A stretch of 64,000 nt of DNA from NCBI RefSeq assembly GCF_024347315.1, contig NZ_AP025461.1:1054001-1118000 (forward strand), written 5' to 3'. Under the pieces are notes generated by a model. That model had not been told where the DNA came from and did no database searches. It worked only from the letters and a program-made list of their open reading frames with translations. The number at the start of each line of letters is the position of its first letter. The first letter of the stretch is position 1. The translations under genes were made by a program, and so were the position numbers. The DNA is from Vibrio atlanticus (GTDB lineage Bacteria; Pseudomonadota; Gammaproteobacteria; Enterobacterales; Vibrionaceae). Shown here one piece after another: positions 57,605-64,000 of this stretch.

Positions 57605-57726
57605 ACATGACGCGGCTAGAGTCTTCGGATTCGTGGATGGTTGTTTTAACAACTTGGTTAAGCCGAGGTAAGGCGTAAGGAATTGCCGCAGTTCTAAGTC
57701 TGCCTCGGTTTTGCTAGAGTACTCTA

Positions 57727-59010
57727 ATGTCATCAAATATTCCTCTCTGGTATCGAAATCGCGGGTATCTTCATTTCGATTTGCCGATCAGCTTAAAAAA
57801 AGCACGCAATCTAGTCACTAACTCAGATCTTGTAGCAAAACATGCGTTCTTTCCCTTAATCAATTATGCGGTTGAATCTAAGAAAATAAGTAAAGATAAG
57901 AAAACGCGAAAAATCGATATTGCAGTCAAAGAGCGTCCAATTGCTTATTCAGCACATGTAGATAGCCATATTTATGCTTACTATACCGAAATTTTGAGTA
58001 GAAAGTACGAATCTAGATTAAAGCAACTAGGGCTATCAGAGTGTATTCTTGCTTTCCGTGGGTTGGGGAAAAGTAATATCGATTTTGCCTTTGAAGCGTT
58101 CGAGCAAATTAAGGATATGGGGGAGTGTAGTGCAGTAGCTTTAGATTTCTCTAAATTCTTTGACACGCTAGATCACTCAATTTTGAAACAAAGTTGGGCT
58201 GGTTTACTAAGCAAAGACAAACTCCCACCTGACCATTTCAATGTGTTTAAATCTATCACTAAGTTTGCCCAAGTAAATAAAGTTGATTTGTATAATGAGT
58301 TTGGCATTTCGCCTAATAACCCCAAAAATGGACGAAATCGAATTTGTACTGCTAAGGAGTTTCGAGATATCGTTCGGACGAAGAAGCTTATAAAGCCAAA
58401 CAAAAACTCATTTGGTATACCTCAAGGTTCTCCAATAAGCGCACTTTTATCAAACATTTATATGCTTGAGTTTGATGCAGAAATGAAAAGGTACGTAGAT
58501 ATTCATGGTGGAAAATATTATCGCTACTGTGATGATATGTTGTTTATAGTACCGACACCTCTCAAAGTTAGAGTAGCGGGCTATGCTCAAGATCGAATAA
58601 AGAGCTTAAAAGTTACAATTAATCCAAAAAAAACCGAATTAAGAACATTCAAATATAAAAATGGCTCTTTAACTTCGGAGCAAATGCTTCAATATTTAGG
58701 TTTCATGTTTGATGGTGAAAATGTTTATATTCGGTCATCTTCACTGGCGAGGTATTCGGAAAAAATGAAACGTGGGATTCGTTTAGCTAAAAGAACAATG
58801 GACAAGTATAATTCGGTTCGGATAACTAAAGGTTTGCCTGAGAAAAAACTTTATAAGCGTAAATTGTATAGTCGCTATACTCACTTAGGTGGGAGGAATT
58901 TCGTTACCTATGGATTGAGGGCCGCAAAAACTATGCAAAGTAAAACTATCAAACGCCAACTTAAGCCTCTCTGGCGTAGATTTCATGAAGAAATAGAGAG
59001 AGAAATATAA
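57727..59010 (+). CDS. drt2: DRT2-type antiphage reverse transcriptase
   Basis: This encodes 427 residues. RT motifs in order: first catalytic Asp in AVALDFSKFFDTLDH (Asp140), FGIPQGSPISALLSNIYMLEFD (residues 229-250), and YRYCDDMLFIV with the YxDD active site (267-270). The N-terminus (PLWYRNRGYLHFD) and ERPIAYSAHVDSHIYAYY block, and a basic thumb-like C-terminus (KRKLYSRYTHLGGRNFVTYGLR), are features I associate with the UG2/DRT2 group. No protease, integrase or maturase domain is present. The upstream noncoding RNA with a cryptic neo repeat supports DRT2 strongly. The start is the ATG at 57727; the ribosome site is weak, inside a 12-bp palindrome (57715-57726). The stop lies a few bases before a truncated transposase. 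Confidence 0.9.
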   Translation: MSSNIPLWYRNRGYLHFDLPISLKKARNLVTNSDLVAKHAFFPLINYAVESKKISKDKKTRKIDIAVKERPIAYSAHVDSHIYAYYTEILSRKYESRLKQLGLSECILAFRGLGKSNIDFAFEAFEQIKDMGECSAVALDFSKFFDTLDHSILKQSWAGLLSKDKLPPDHFNVFKSITKFAQVNKVDLYNEFGISPNNPKNGRNRICTAKEFRDIVRTKKLIKPNKNSFGIPQGSPISALLSNIYMLEFDAEMKRYVDIHGGKYYRYCDDMLFIVPTPLKVRVAGYAQDRIKSLKVTINPKKTELRTFKYKNGSLTSEQMLQYLGFMFDGENVYIRSSSLARYSEKMKRGIRLAKRTMDKYNSVRITKGLPEKKLYKRKLYSRYTHLGGRNFVTYGLRAAKTMQSKTIKRQLKPLWRRFHEEIEREI

Positions 59011-59011
59011 T

Positions 59012-59557
59012 AGGTGCTCACGCGTGGTCAGCATGTAATCAAACGCGGATTCTGTCTCACTGAATCTTAGGTTCATCAAGCGGCCAGTCGCATCGTCAAT
59101 GAACACCAATAGGCAGCATTTGTCGCTGCGGCCTTCAAACCAGTCATGATGGGATCCGTCAATTTGGATAAGTTCACCCAAGCAATCACGACGGTAACGA
59201 GGCTGATAGATCCGAGGTTTTCGTTTCGCATGTGGAAGCCACAGTCCGTCGGCGATCATCCATTGACGCAGTGTTTCTTTAGAGACTGATAGATTGTGCA
59301 GTTCAGTCAGTTTTTCCAGAGCGAACGTTGGTGAGAAGTCAGAATAATGCTCACGAACAAGTTTCAGTTTTTCAATTCTGAAATGTTCTGAGTAGCGTCG
59401 ATTACTTGGGCGTCCACGCGAGACTTTGCGCGCCAAGAGAGACAAGTTGGTTCACCAAACGCCGGATATGACGCGCAGATAGATTCAAAATGACAGCAGC
59501 GTCAACTTGGCATAGTCGTTTTTCACGTACATCAGTCAGAACCTTGAATCTAAGCAT
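59012..59557 (-). pseudogene. Truncated and frameshifted ISNCY-type transposase
   Basis: The frame starts with ATG at 59557 (MLRFKVLTDVREKRLCQVDA), a helix-turn-helix region that runs to a TAA at 59402 after LGAQSLA. The continuation SRGRPSNRRYSEHFRIEKLKLVREHY lies in another frame, so a small indel has shifted it. It includes the catalytic-domain start ELIQIDGSHHDWFEGRSDKCCLLVFIDDATGR and stops matching after SETESAFDYMLTT at about 59012, where the RT gene begins. The C-terminal half is missing. The family is judged from these motifs. Confidence 0.8.
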
Positions 59558-59633
59558 CCAGATAACTCCTAAGCAGACCAATATAGGTAAGCTTAGGAGG
59601 ACATTTTAAAATGGCTCAAACCGGACATTACTA
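59012..59633 (-). mobile_element. Remnant of an insertion sequence
   Basis: Besides the broken transposase it keeps one end: a TGTCCGGTTTGAGCC-type terminus near 59633 on the complement and a perfect 9-bp hairpin (59566-59574 with 59591-59599) inside it, a common device to block outside transcription. The other end has been lost at the junction with the RT cassette. Confidence 0.7.
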
Positions 59634-59651
59634 AATTGCTCTAACAAATTC

Positions 59652-59680
59652 AGTGCGTATTATGTCTGCTTATGTTCAAT
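59652..59680 (+). other. dif-like Xer recombination site (prophage attachment site)
   Basis: AGTGCGTATTA (XerC-type arm), a 7-nt centre TGTCTGC, and TTATGTTCAAT (XerD-type arm) match V. cholerae dif1 (arms AGTGCGCATTA and TTATGTTAAAT) with one mismatch in each arm. A 7-nt centre is typical of phage-modified sites rather than the native 6 nt. It directly precedes the phage regulator gene, so it is probably the left boundary of the filamentous prophage. Confidence 0.75.
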
Positions 59681-59747
59681 AGTGCATATCTTATCATTAC
59701 AGTGCAACCTCTTGTATTTAGAGGTTTTATCGGTGAAGTATCGCGAA

Positions 59748-60098
59748 ATGAGTAAGAATTACATTTTTCGAGAGTTAGAGTGCCAAATGACCAAGGAAGA
59801 GGTCGCGGAACTGTGTTTTAAAACTGTGAGGACTGTCACGGGTTGGGATGAAGGAAAACCGATACCACCTGAATGTAAAAGGCTTATGCGTATGGCTAAA
59901 GGCCGGGAACTAAGCGTAAGTAATGATTGGGAACAGTTCAAAATGTTATACGACAGTTTGGAACTGCCGACAGGACAAGTCGTGAGGCCACAACAAATAC
60001 TAGCAGGGATTGCGTTATTGGGGATTCAGTCAGAGTTAGAGATAAAGACTTCAACCCACTTATTAAAGATCGCTCGTTCTATAGCAAAAATTAGATAA
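59748..60098 (+). CDS. Phage regulatory protein, DUF3653-like
   Basis: This encodes 116 residues from the ATG at 59748 (MSKNYIFRELECQMTKEEVA). A helix-turn-helix-like region (EEVAELCFKTVRTVTGWDEGKPIPPECKRLMR) is followed by LELPTGQVVRPQQILAGIALL and a helical tail. I recall this pattern as DUF3653, common in Vibrio filamentous phages. It probably regulates the prophage. It converges with the NACHT gene. Confidence 0.7.
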   Translation: MSKNYIFRELECQMTKEEVAELCFKTVRTVTGWDEGKPIPPECKRLMRMAKGRELSVSNDWEQFKMLYDSLELPTGQVVRPQQILAGIALLGIQSELEIKTSTHLLKIARSIAKIR

Positions 60099-60115
60099 AA
60101 ATAGTTAGAAAGAAC

Positions 60116-60149
60116 AAGAAAGATTGTGATGAAAACCACAATCTTTCTT
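60116..60149. terminator. Bidirectional terminator
   Basis: A perfect 13-bp stem (60116-60128 with 60137-60149) with an 8-nt loop lies between convergent genes. Confidence 0.85.
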
Positions 60150-60163
60150 ACATGAAAAGTAGC

Positions 60164-62038
60164 TTACATATCAAAGTCTATATCTAATATTCGTGAGACT
60201 TGTTCGCTCTTATCGTTAATAGGTTTGTATATTTCTTCATAATAATTAGTAATTTGCTCTTTCACTATACCTTTATAAAAATCTAGCGATCCTTGAAGGT
60301 TCAAGTAACTATACATATCTATTGTAATAAACTCATCATCACGACTATTAGTTGAAACCAAAAGGATTTCTTCAGCAGACAGTTCGCGTAATTTAAGTGG
60401 GTCTACTCTTTGAGATTTCTCACCAATTTCAAATAAATGTCTAGATATAATGCCTTCAAAATCAGAACTTGATCTTCTAGTTCCGTTCTTTAAAAAACTA
60501 AGAGTTGATAGGACATTATTTTGCTCTAATATATGTTGGCTTTCACAAGAGAAACTATTAAGTTCAAAATTCGCTTGAAATACTATTTTTTTTGATTTCA
60601 GTATATCGACAACCATTGAATCTAATACTGTATCTTTACTTTCTGTATTGAGGTGATTCAATTTTTTATGTTTAAAGTATTCAAGTACAAGTAAAGTATT
60701 GAAGTCATCAGTGTCGATATATTTAAGGAATAGCATAACATTATCAAACTTATCTTCTTTGTCTATTACACTTGAAAGTTTAGAGTAAAACTTTTCCTTA
60801 TGTTTATGTGGCAAAGAAGCAATAAATTTAGCAGCATGGAACTCTTGTATGGACTTATGTAAGAAAACATACTTGTCGAAACCATCTTTTTGTAAAAGGC
60901 ATGTTATATTCAAGAGGTCTTGCTGAATTGATTCTGTATGTTCTAATGGCAATTGGGTAAGGTTAATTGCCGACTGTAGGAAGTGATGAAGAGACTCTTC
61001 GGAAAACTCTAAAGCATTTTTGTTTATACTATCGAAACACAGCGCGTTAAATACTTTCCCTGCGTCTATAGCACCAATTTGAGAATACTTCTCTCTATTA
61101 AAGTTCTTGATTTTATCATGCCTACTAAATAAAGTTATAAATAGCTTGTCATAAAAATCAACTACACTTTCTGGAACTATGTCTAAATAGGGGTAGCAGA
61201 CATATAGCAAATTTACCAAAATAGGGCTTATTAATGTTTCTTGTAAAGGAATATTTCCTTTTATTAATGATGGTAATTCTGCGATATCTTTGTTTTTGTC
61301 GAGCTTAGAAATTATAGAAATAATATCATCTAAATCTAGTTTTTTAACCTTTAAATTTGTAATGTCAACTTCACCACAAATTTCAGTGCCAGGTCTAGTT
61401 GTTACTATAACATCACAATCATATCTGGTTTTTAATTGTGTTATTTCAAGTAGCATTCTTAAGCGATTTTTTGATGAAACTTCATCATAACCATCTAGCA
61501 TCATTACTATTTTATTTGATTGTAATAATAACTCTACATCTCCATCATTGAAGGCTAGCCCTATATCCCGTAATTGTTGTTTGAAATAATCGAGAATAGT
61601 ATCTTCACCAACACGTCTTAGTTCGATCATAAAAGGAAAACGTTCACCTTTCTTAAGCTCTTCAAGGAACAATTTTCTTAGAATTGTGCTTTTTCCTTGA
61701 CCTGCAATACCTATGATGTTGATAACTTGACGATAACTAAGTGTAAAATTGTCATCTACAGTTAATTCATCTAAATTTGATTGAACCACTAGTTTCAATG
61801 GAGAGTATATTTCATCTAAGTAGATATCTGACTCTGCACTATGAAGCGTACGCATTTTCATAAAACGGCTGACATATTTTTCAGCATATACCTGAGCAGG
61901 GTAGTCTTCTGACAACTGTCTTAGCAGTCCTTTTCCTGACTCAGTATCTTGTGTCCATGGTTTATCAAGGATTTTTTTTGCCACATGCGTCACTATCTGT
62001 TTTAACGCAACCATCGTTAGAGTAGTAGCTGGTTCCAT
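60164..62038 (-). CDS. NACHT-domain NTPase, likely antiphage protein
   Basis: This encodes 624 residues from the ATG at 62038 (AAGG upstream); an in-frame ATG at 62086 would add 16. After an N-terminal helical region comes Walker A GIAGQGKST (110-118), a Walker B of NACHT type (IVMMLDGYDEV, about 177-187) and sensor region VIVTTRPGTE. The C-terminal half is helical with no leucine-rich repeats, as in short bacterial NACHT (bNACHT) defence proteins. It sits as cargo in the filamentous prophage and is much more AT-rich than the backbone. Confidence 0.85.
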   Translation of the reverse strand: MEPATTLTMVALKQIVTHVAKKILDKPWTQDTESGKGLLRQLSEDYPAQVYAEKYVSRFMKMRTLHSAESDIYLDEIYSPLKLVVQSNLDELTVDDNFTLSYRQVINIIGIAGQGKSTILRKLFLEELKKGERFPFMIELRRVGEDTILDYFKQQLRDIGLAFNDGDVELLLQSNKIVMMLDGYDEVSSKNRLRMLLEITQLKTRYDCDVIVTTRPGTEICGEVDITNLKVKKLDLDDIISIISKLDKNKDIAELPSLIKGNIPLQETLISPILVNLLYVCYPYLDIVPESVVDFYDKLFITLFSRHDKIKNFNREKYSQIGAIDAGKVFNALCFDSINKNALEFSEESLHHFLQSAINLTQLPLEHTESIQQDLLNITCLLQKDGFDKYVFLHKSIQEFHAAKFIASLPHKHKEKFYSKLSSVIDKEDKFDNVMLFLKYIDTDDFNTLLVLEYFKHKKLNHLNTESKDTVLDSMVVDILKSKKIVFQANFELNSFSCESQHILEQNNVLSTLSFLKNGTRRSSSDFEGIISRHLFEIGEKSQRVDPLKLRELSAEEILLVSTNSRDDEFITIDMYSYLNLQGSLDFYKGIVKEQITNYYEEIYKPINDKSEQVSRILDIDFDM

Positions 62039-62181
62039 CGTGTTTAACCTTGTATTTGATGATTTTAGTAGTTTGTCACATACCATCCAGATATAACAAG
62101 ACGTTTTGCAATGTCGTTGAGTAATGCGATATGAAGATCAAAAGCTTAGTTAGTCAAACGTTTATGGTTAGGTCGAATTTA

Positions 62182-62203
62182 CCCCCGTGATACAACACGG
62201 GGG
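62182..62203 (-). terminator. GC-rich hairpin of the phage intergenic region
   Basis: A perfect 8-bp stem (62182-62189 with 62196-62203, five G/C pairs at the base). It follows the small phage gene on the minus strand and has no clear T run, so it may be a terminator or the packaging/origin hairpin of single-stranded phage DNA. Confidence 0.5.
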
Positions 62204-62298
62204 TTGTCCCCATCTTCCGCGCTCGTCGTCCTCAGTCTTCGTCCTCCTTGCTTGTCATCAGGGGAACTCACGTTCTTATTCAGTTAAGCAAAGCAAAT

Positions 62299-62329
62299 CC
62301 TCAACATAACTCTGCTAATAATACGAACT
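62299..62329 (-). other. Second, inverted dif-like site
   Basis: On the complement, AGTTCGTATTA (9 of 11 to the dif1 XerC arm), a 9-nt centre, and TTATGTTGAGG (8 of 11 to the XerD arm). It is inverted relative to the site at 59652. CTX-type phages carry two inverted dif-like sites in their attachment region. Confidence 0.5.
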
Positions 62330-62576
62330 ATGAGCTAATTTGTTTAAGACCGTCTAAGGCATTGAGAAAATCAGACACCGCCTGATTGTTATCGTAAAGC
62401 TTATCCGTTAGCTGCTTATTCTTGTGGCACTCAGAAAGATAAAGCTCTTTATATCTCAAAGCATCATAACCGCCTTTGATAAGAGCTTTGCTCATAGTTG
62501 ACGTGTTGGTCTGCTCTTTTAAATCTGAAAGCATTTTTTCGTGCTCTGTAGTATCTCGAATTGTTATTGCCATCAT
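62328..62576 (-). CDS. Small filamentous-phage-associated protein
   Basis: This encodes 82 residues; AAAGGA lies 4-7 bp before two adjacent ATGs. The N-terminus ITIRDTTEHEKMLSDLKEQTNTSTMSKALIKGGYDAL looks like a ribbon-helix-helix-type DNA-binding or replication accessory protein, followed by a coiled coil. It lies downstream of zot on the same strand. Its function is not known. Confidence 0.65.
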   Translation of the reverse strand: MMAITIRDTTEHEKMLSDLKEQTNTSTMSKALIKGGYDALRYKELYLSECHKNKQLTDKLYDNNQAVSDFLNALDGLKQISS

Positions 62577-62685
62577 TTTTCCTTTCTGCAGAAATTGCCT
62601 GGTTCAATTATGATAGCAAAGTTTCATCTCGAGTCCTGGAGCCGGTTAACGTTTTGATAGCAAAAATAAACACCATAATACGTAC

Positions 62686-62847
62686 TTAACGAAAAGTTAA
62701 AATCATCTGAAGCCGAGTAATATGAAGCCTAAACTCTAGAAGCTCTGCAAATGTCGGAGCTCCTACACGTTTAAACATTCCAAAAGATGAATTGTAAAAA
62801 ACTCGATAGATTTCTACCTGTTTAGCCGTCAAATCAACACTTTCCAC
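62686..62847 (-). CDS. Small phage ORF with strong ribosome site
   Basis: This encodes 53 residues from a GTG preceded by GGAGG at 6 bp (MESVDLTAKQVEIYRVFYNS). It has a mixed helical composition and no membrane segment. It lies between zot and the 82-residue gene on the same strand, the typical place of small inovirus genes. I do not recognise it. Confidence 0.55.
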   Translation of the reverse strand: MESVDLTAKQVEIYRVFYNSSFGMFKRVGAPTFAELLEFRLHITRLQMILTFR

Positions 62848-63008
62848 TTAACACCTCCAGTAAAACTATAACCACCAATTAAGACTCAACAAAGCCTACC
62901 CAAGTTTAAAGAGCGCCTAGCAAGATGAAGGGTTTTCGTTTGTCTCTCGAACGCCAGCTGCGCTTCGCTGATTATCGCTCATCAAGCTGAATCGACCCCT
63001 TAACATGA

Positions 63009-63101
63009 TCATGTTCGCTTATCCCTGCGGGGCTTGGTTCTGCACACTCTATCAATCAAGTAGAAATAACGACCATTGCGAATAACACATTGAACACTCA
63101 T
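63009..63101 (-). CDS. Possible 30-residue phage ORF
   Basis: ATG at 63101 with AGGTG upstream; MSVQCVIRNGRYFYLIDRVC with a very basic tail (TKPRRDKRT). It begins 18 bp after the zot stop on the same strand. It is short, so support is limited. The following 160 bp contain hairpin-prone sequence but no gene. Confidence 0.35.
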   Translation of the reverse strand: MSVQCVIRNGRYFYLIDRVCRTKPRRDKRT

Positions 63102-63119
63102 AAAAACACCTATTTATAA

Positions 63120-64000
63120 CTAAAATAATTTAACATCAGCTCGTTTTAATTCGGGCTCATCTGAAAGTACATCATGAGGCTTACACGTTATAAATTTGGT
63201 TAACTGGCCTCTGTTGAGTTTCAGTAGGCAATCGTCAATAACATCGTAGGTCACATCGTAAGCCCTTAGATAATTCTGATTAAGGCTATAAACCCCATCG
63301 GACGCGACTATCTCAATACTGATATGACGTTCAATTTTCTTTGGCTTGATAGCGAAATTAACACCCGTTACAAATGCCTTTTGGATACCGTCAAACGGTA
63401 AGATATCCGCTATAGAAATACTCGAAACATCATCATTGTTATCAGCTTGATTGCTATTCCCACCATCAGATACACCGCTAGCACCTTGACCGCTTTCTTG
63501 AGCTTTTGAGCTGTCTTTCCCAGTAGGGGAATCTTGATATTGTGGCGTTTCCGCTTCCTGAACTTCCTCAGTAGAATCAAAAACGCGATTGGATATTTCA
63601 TTGGCCATGTACCCCAAACAACTAATAAAAAGTAAAAACACTGCAATCACTTTAGGACTGCGATAAAGCGTATTCATAGCTCCGGCTTGCTTGGCTATGC
63701 CTGTTCCCGTTGACTTATAAAGTAGAAAAGCATCCAACGGTATTTTTTGAGTAGTGGTGTTAACGTCTTTGGATTTTGGAATCACTGGAGTCGATACCGA
63801 TTTGTCATGCTTCCATATTAACGGTTTGCGTTTAGTCCAAAAAAATTGGTCACGTCCCTTGTGATAAAAGTTCTGCTCACCACATGCTTTGATGCCCGTA
63901 TCAATCTGTTTCCAGTCAGGCGAAAGCAATTCAATATCCCAGTTATATTTCCTATGACGCATGAATCCCTCATTGAAAGTATGAGGATAGATAATGCGCC
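63120..64000 (-). CDS. zot: Zonular occludens toxin (Zot) family phage assembly ATPase, C-terminal part
   Basis: The frame is open to the right edge, so the N-terminal P-loop domain lies outside. What is seen starts ...YPHTFNEGF and continues with RHRKYNWDIELLSPDWKQID, the end of the Zot ATPase domain. One membrane helix follows (VIAVFLLFISCLGYM), then a periplasmic Ser/Gln/Asp-rich linker and a C-terminal domain with two Cys. Zot/pI proteins drive extrusion of filamentous phages through the inner membrane. It marks the element as an inovirus. Confidence 0.85.
   Translation of the reverse strand, partial: RIIYPHTFNEGFMRHRKYNWDIELLSPDWKQIDTGIKACGEQNFYHKGRDQFFWTKRKPLIWKHDKSVSTPVIPKSKDVNTTTQKIPLDAFLLYKSTGTGIAKQAGAMNTLYRSPKVIAVFLLFISCLGYMANEISNRVFDSTEEVQEAETPQYQDSPTGKDSSKAQESGQGASGVSDGGNSNQADNNDDVSSISIADILPFDGIQKAFVTGVNFAIKPKKIERHISIEIVASDGVYSLNQNYLRAYDVTYDVIDDCLLKLNRGQLTKFITCKPHDVLSDEPELKRADVKLF

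Larger units (their letters stand above)
57483..57607 (+). repeat. TAACA direct repeats bounding the template
   Basis: TAACA occurs at 57483-57487 and 57603-57607, exactly 120 nt apart. Such short identical ends would let the growing cDNA leave one and re-anneal to the other, as proposed for ACA repeats in Klebsiella DRT2. The left copy begins directly after the 7-bp hairpin ending at 57482. Confidence 0.8.
57434..57712 (+). ncRNA. DRT2-type noncoding RNA, template of the reverse transcriptase
   Basis: The 440 bp between the upstream gene and the RT hold no normal ORF but are highly structured. In order: a 7-bp hairpin (57462-57468 with 57476-57482), a 120-nt presumed template (57485-57604), a cUUCGg-capped hairpin (57619-57632), a GTTGT/ACAAC hairpin (57640-57653) and a CCGAGG/CCTCGG hairpin followed by TTTTG (57663-57712) that may set the 3' end. 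The predicted length is near 280 nt, as I recall for the Klebsiella DRT2 RNA. The ends are inferred from promoter and hairpin positions. Confidence 0.85.

Noticed and set aside
57288..59010. Retron or diversity-generating element
   Set aside because: There is no branching-G msr-msd arrangement, no effector fused or adjacent, and no variable/template repeat pair of the DGR kind.
1..64000. CRISPR arrays, tRNA or rRNA genes
   Set aside because: No regularly spaced repeat array and no tRNA- or rRNA-like sequence was noticed on reading either strand.

Overview
The window looks like chromosome II of a Vibrio, probably of the Splendidus-type clade (inference from gene content). Support comes from a complete vxrABCDE operon, pntAB, nrdDG, DUF2986 and YgbA-type proteins, a solitary autotransporter barrel, and a Zot-encoding filamentous prophage next to a dif-like site. 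From memory of V. cholerae, pntAB and vxrA-E are VCA0563-VCA0569, close to the chromosome II terminus. That would explain why the last 9 kb is a stack of Xer-type mobile DNA.

Backbone, 1 to about 54.7 kb. A nonsense-interrupted lipoprotein gene is followed by a Fur-type site and a nine-gene set. This set comprises a PepSY membrane protein, DUF2271, DUF4198, two small envelope proteins, then a metal ABC transporter with two periplasmic binding proteins. Its layout recalls Pseudomonas fpvGHJKCDEF. Next come DUF2986 and YgbA proteins, a divergent MATE/AraC pair, two stand-alone winged-helix genes, an MFS transporter, a GMC oxidoreductase, trxC, a FabH-like synthase, a glycosyltransferase, a split YeeE/YedE transporter and a secreted nuclease-fold protein. 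The anaerobic ribonucleotide reductase nrdDG has a clear FNR site and two NrdR boxes. A second divergent MATE/AraC pair follows, then an aminotransferase, a periplasmic protease-like lipoprotein, an ABC-F ATPase, a chemoreceptor, envelope proteins and cobQ-modABC. A c-di-GMP-flavoured stretch (three GGDEF proteins and a ComFB protein) leads to HlyU, pntAB and vxrABCDE, where vxrE is a yoaH gene.

Accessory region, about 54.7 to 64 kb. After a LexA-type box lie overlapping small genes that look like a relic phage lysis cassette. Then come two unrecognised genes and a DRT2-type antiviral reverse transcriptase with its upstream noncoding RNA. The 3' end of the RT gene abuts a truncated, frameshifted transposase. 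A dif-like site follows, and then the left part of a filamentous prophage that carries a NACHT NTPase as cargo. The prophage runs off the right edge inside zot.

The main discovery is the noncoding RNA of the reverse transcriptase. Between two TAACA repeats exactly 120 nt apart, the complement of the RNA has a reading frame with no stop codon, and joining copies end to end keeps it open. The joint also brings a TTGACA and a TATACT to a 17-bp spacing, and a Shine-Dalgarno plus ATG lie just downstream. This is the logic described for Klebsiella DRT2 (rolling-circle reverse transcription that builds a repetitive neo gene). It can be read here directly from sequence, with a 40-residue repeat specific to this locus.
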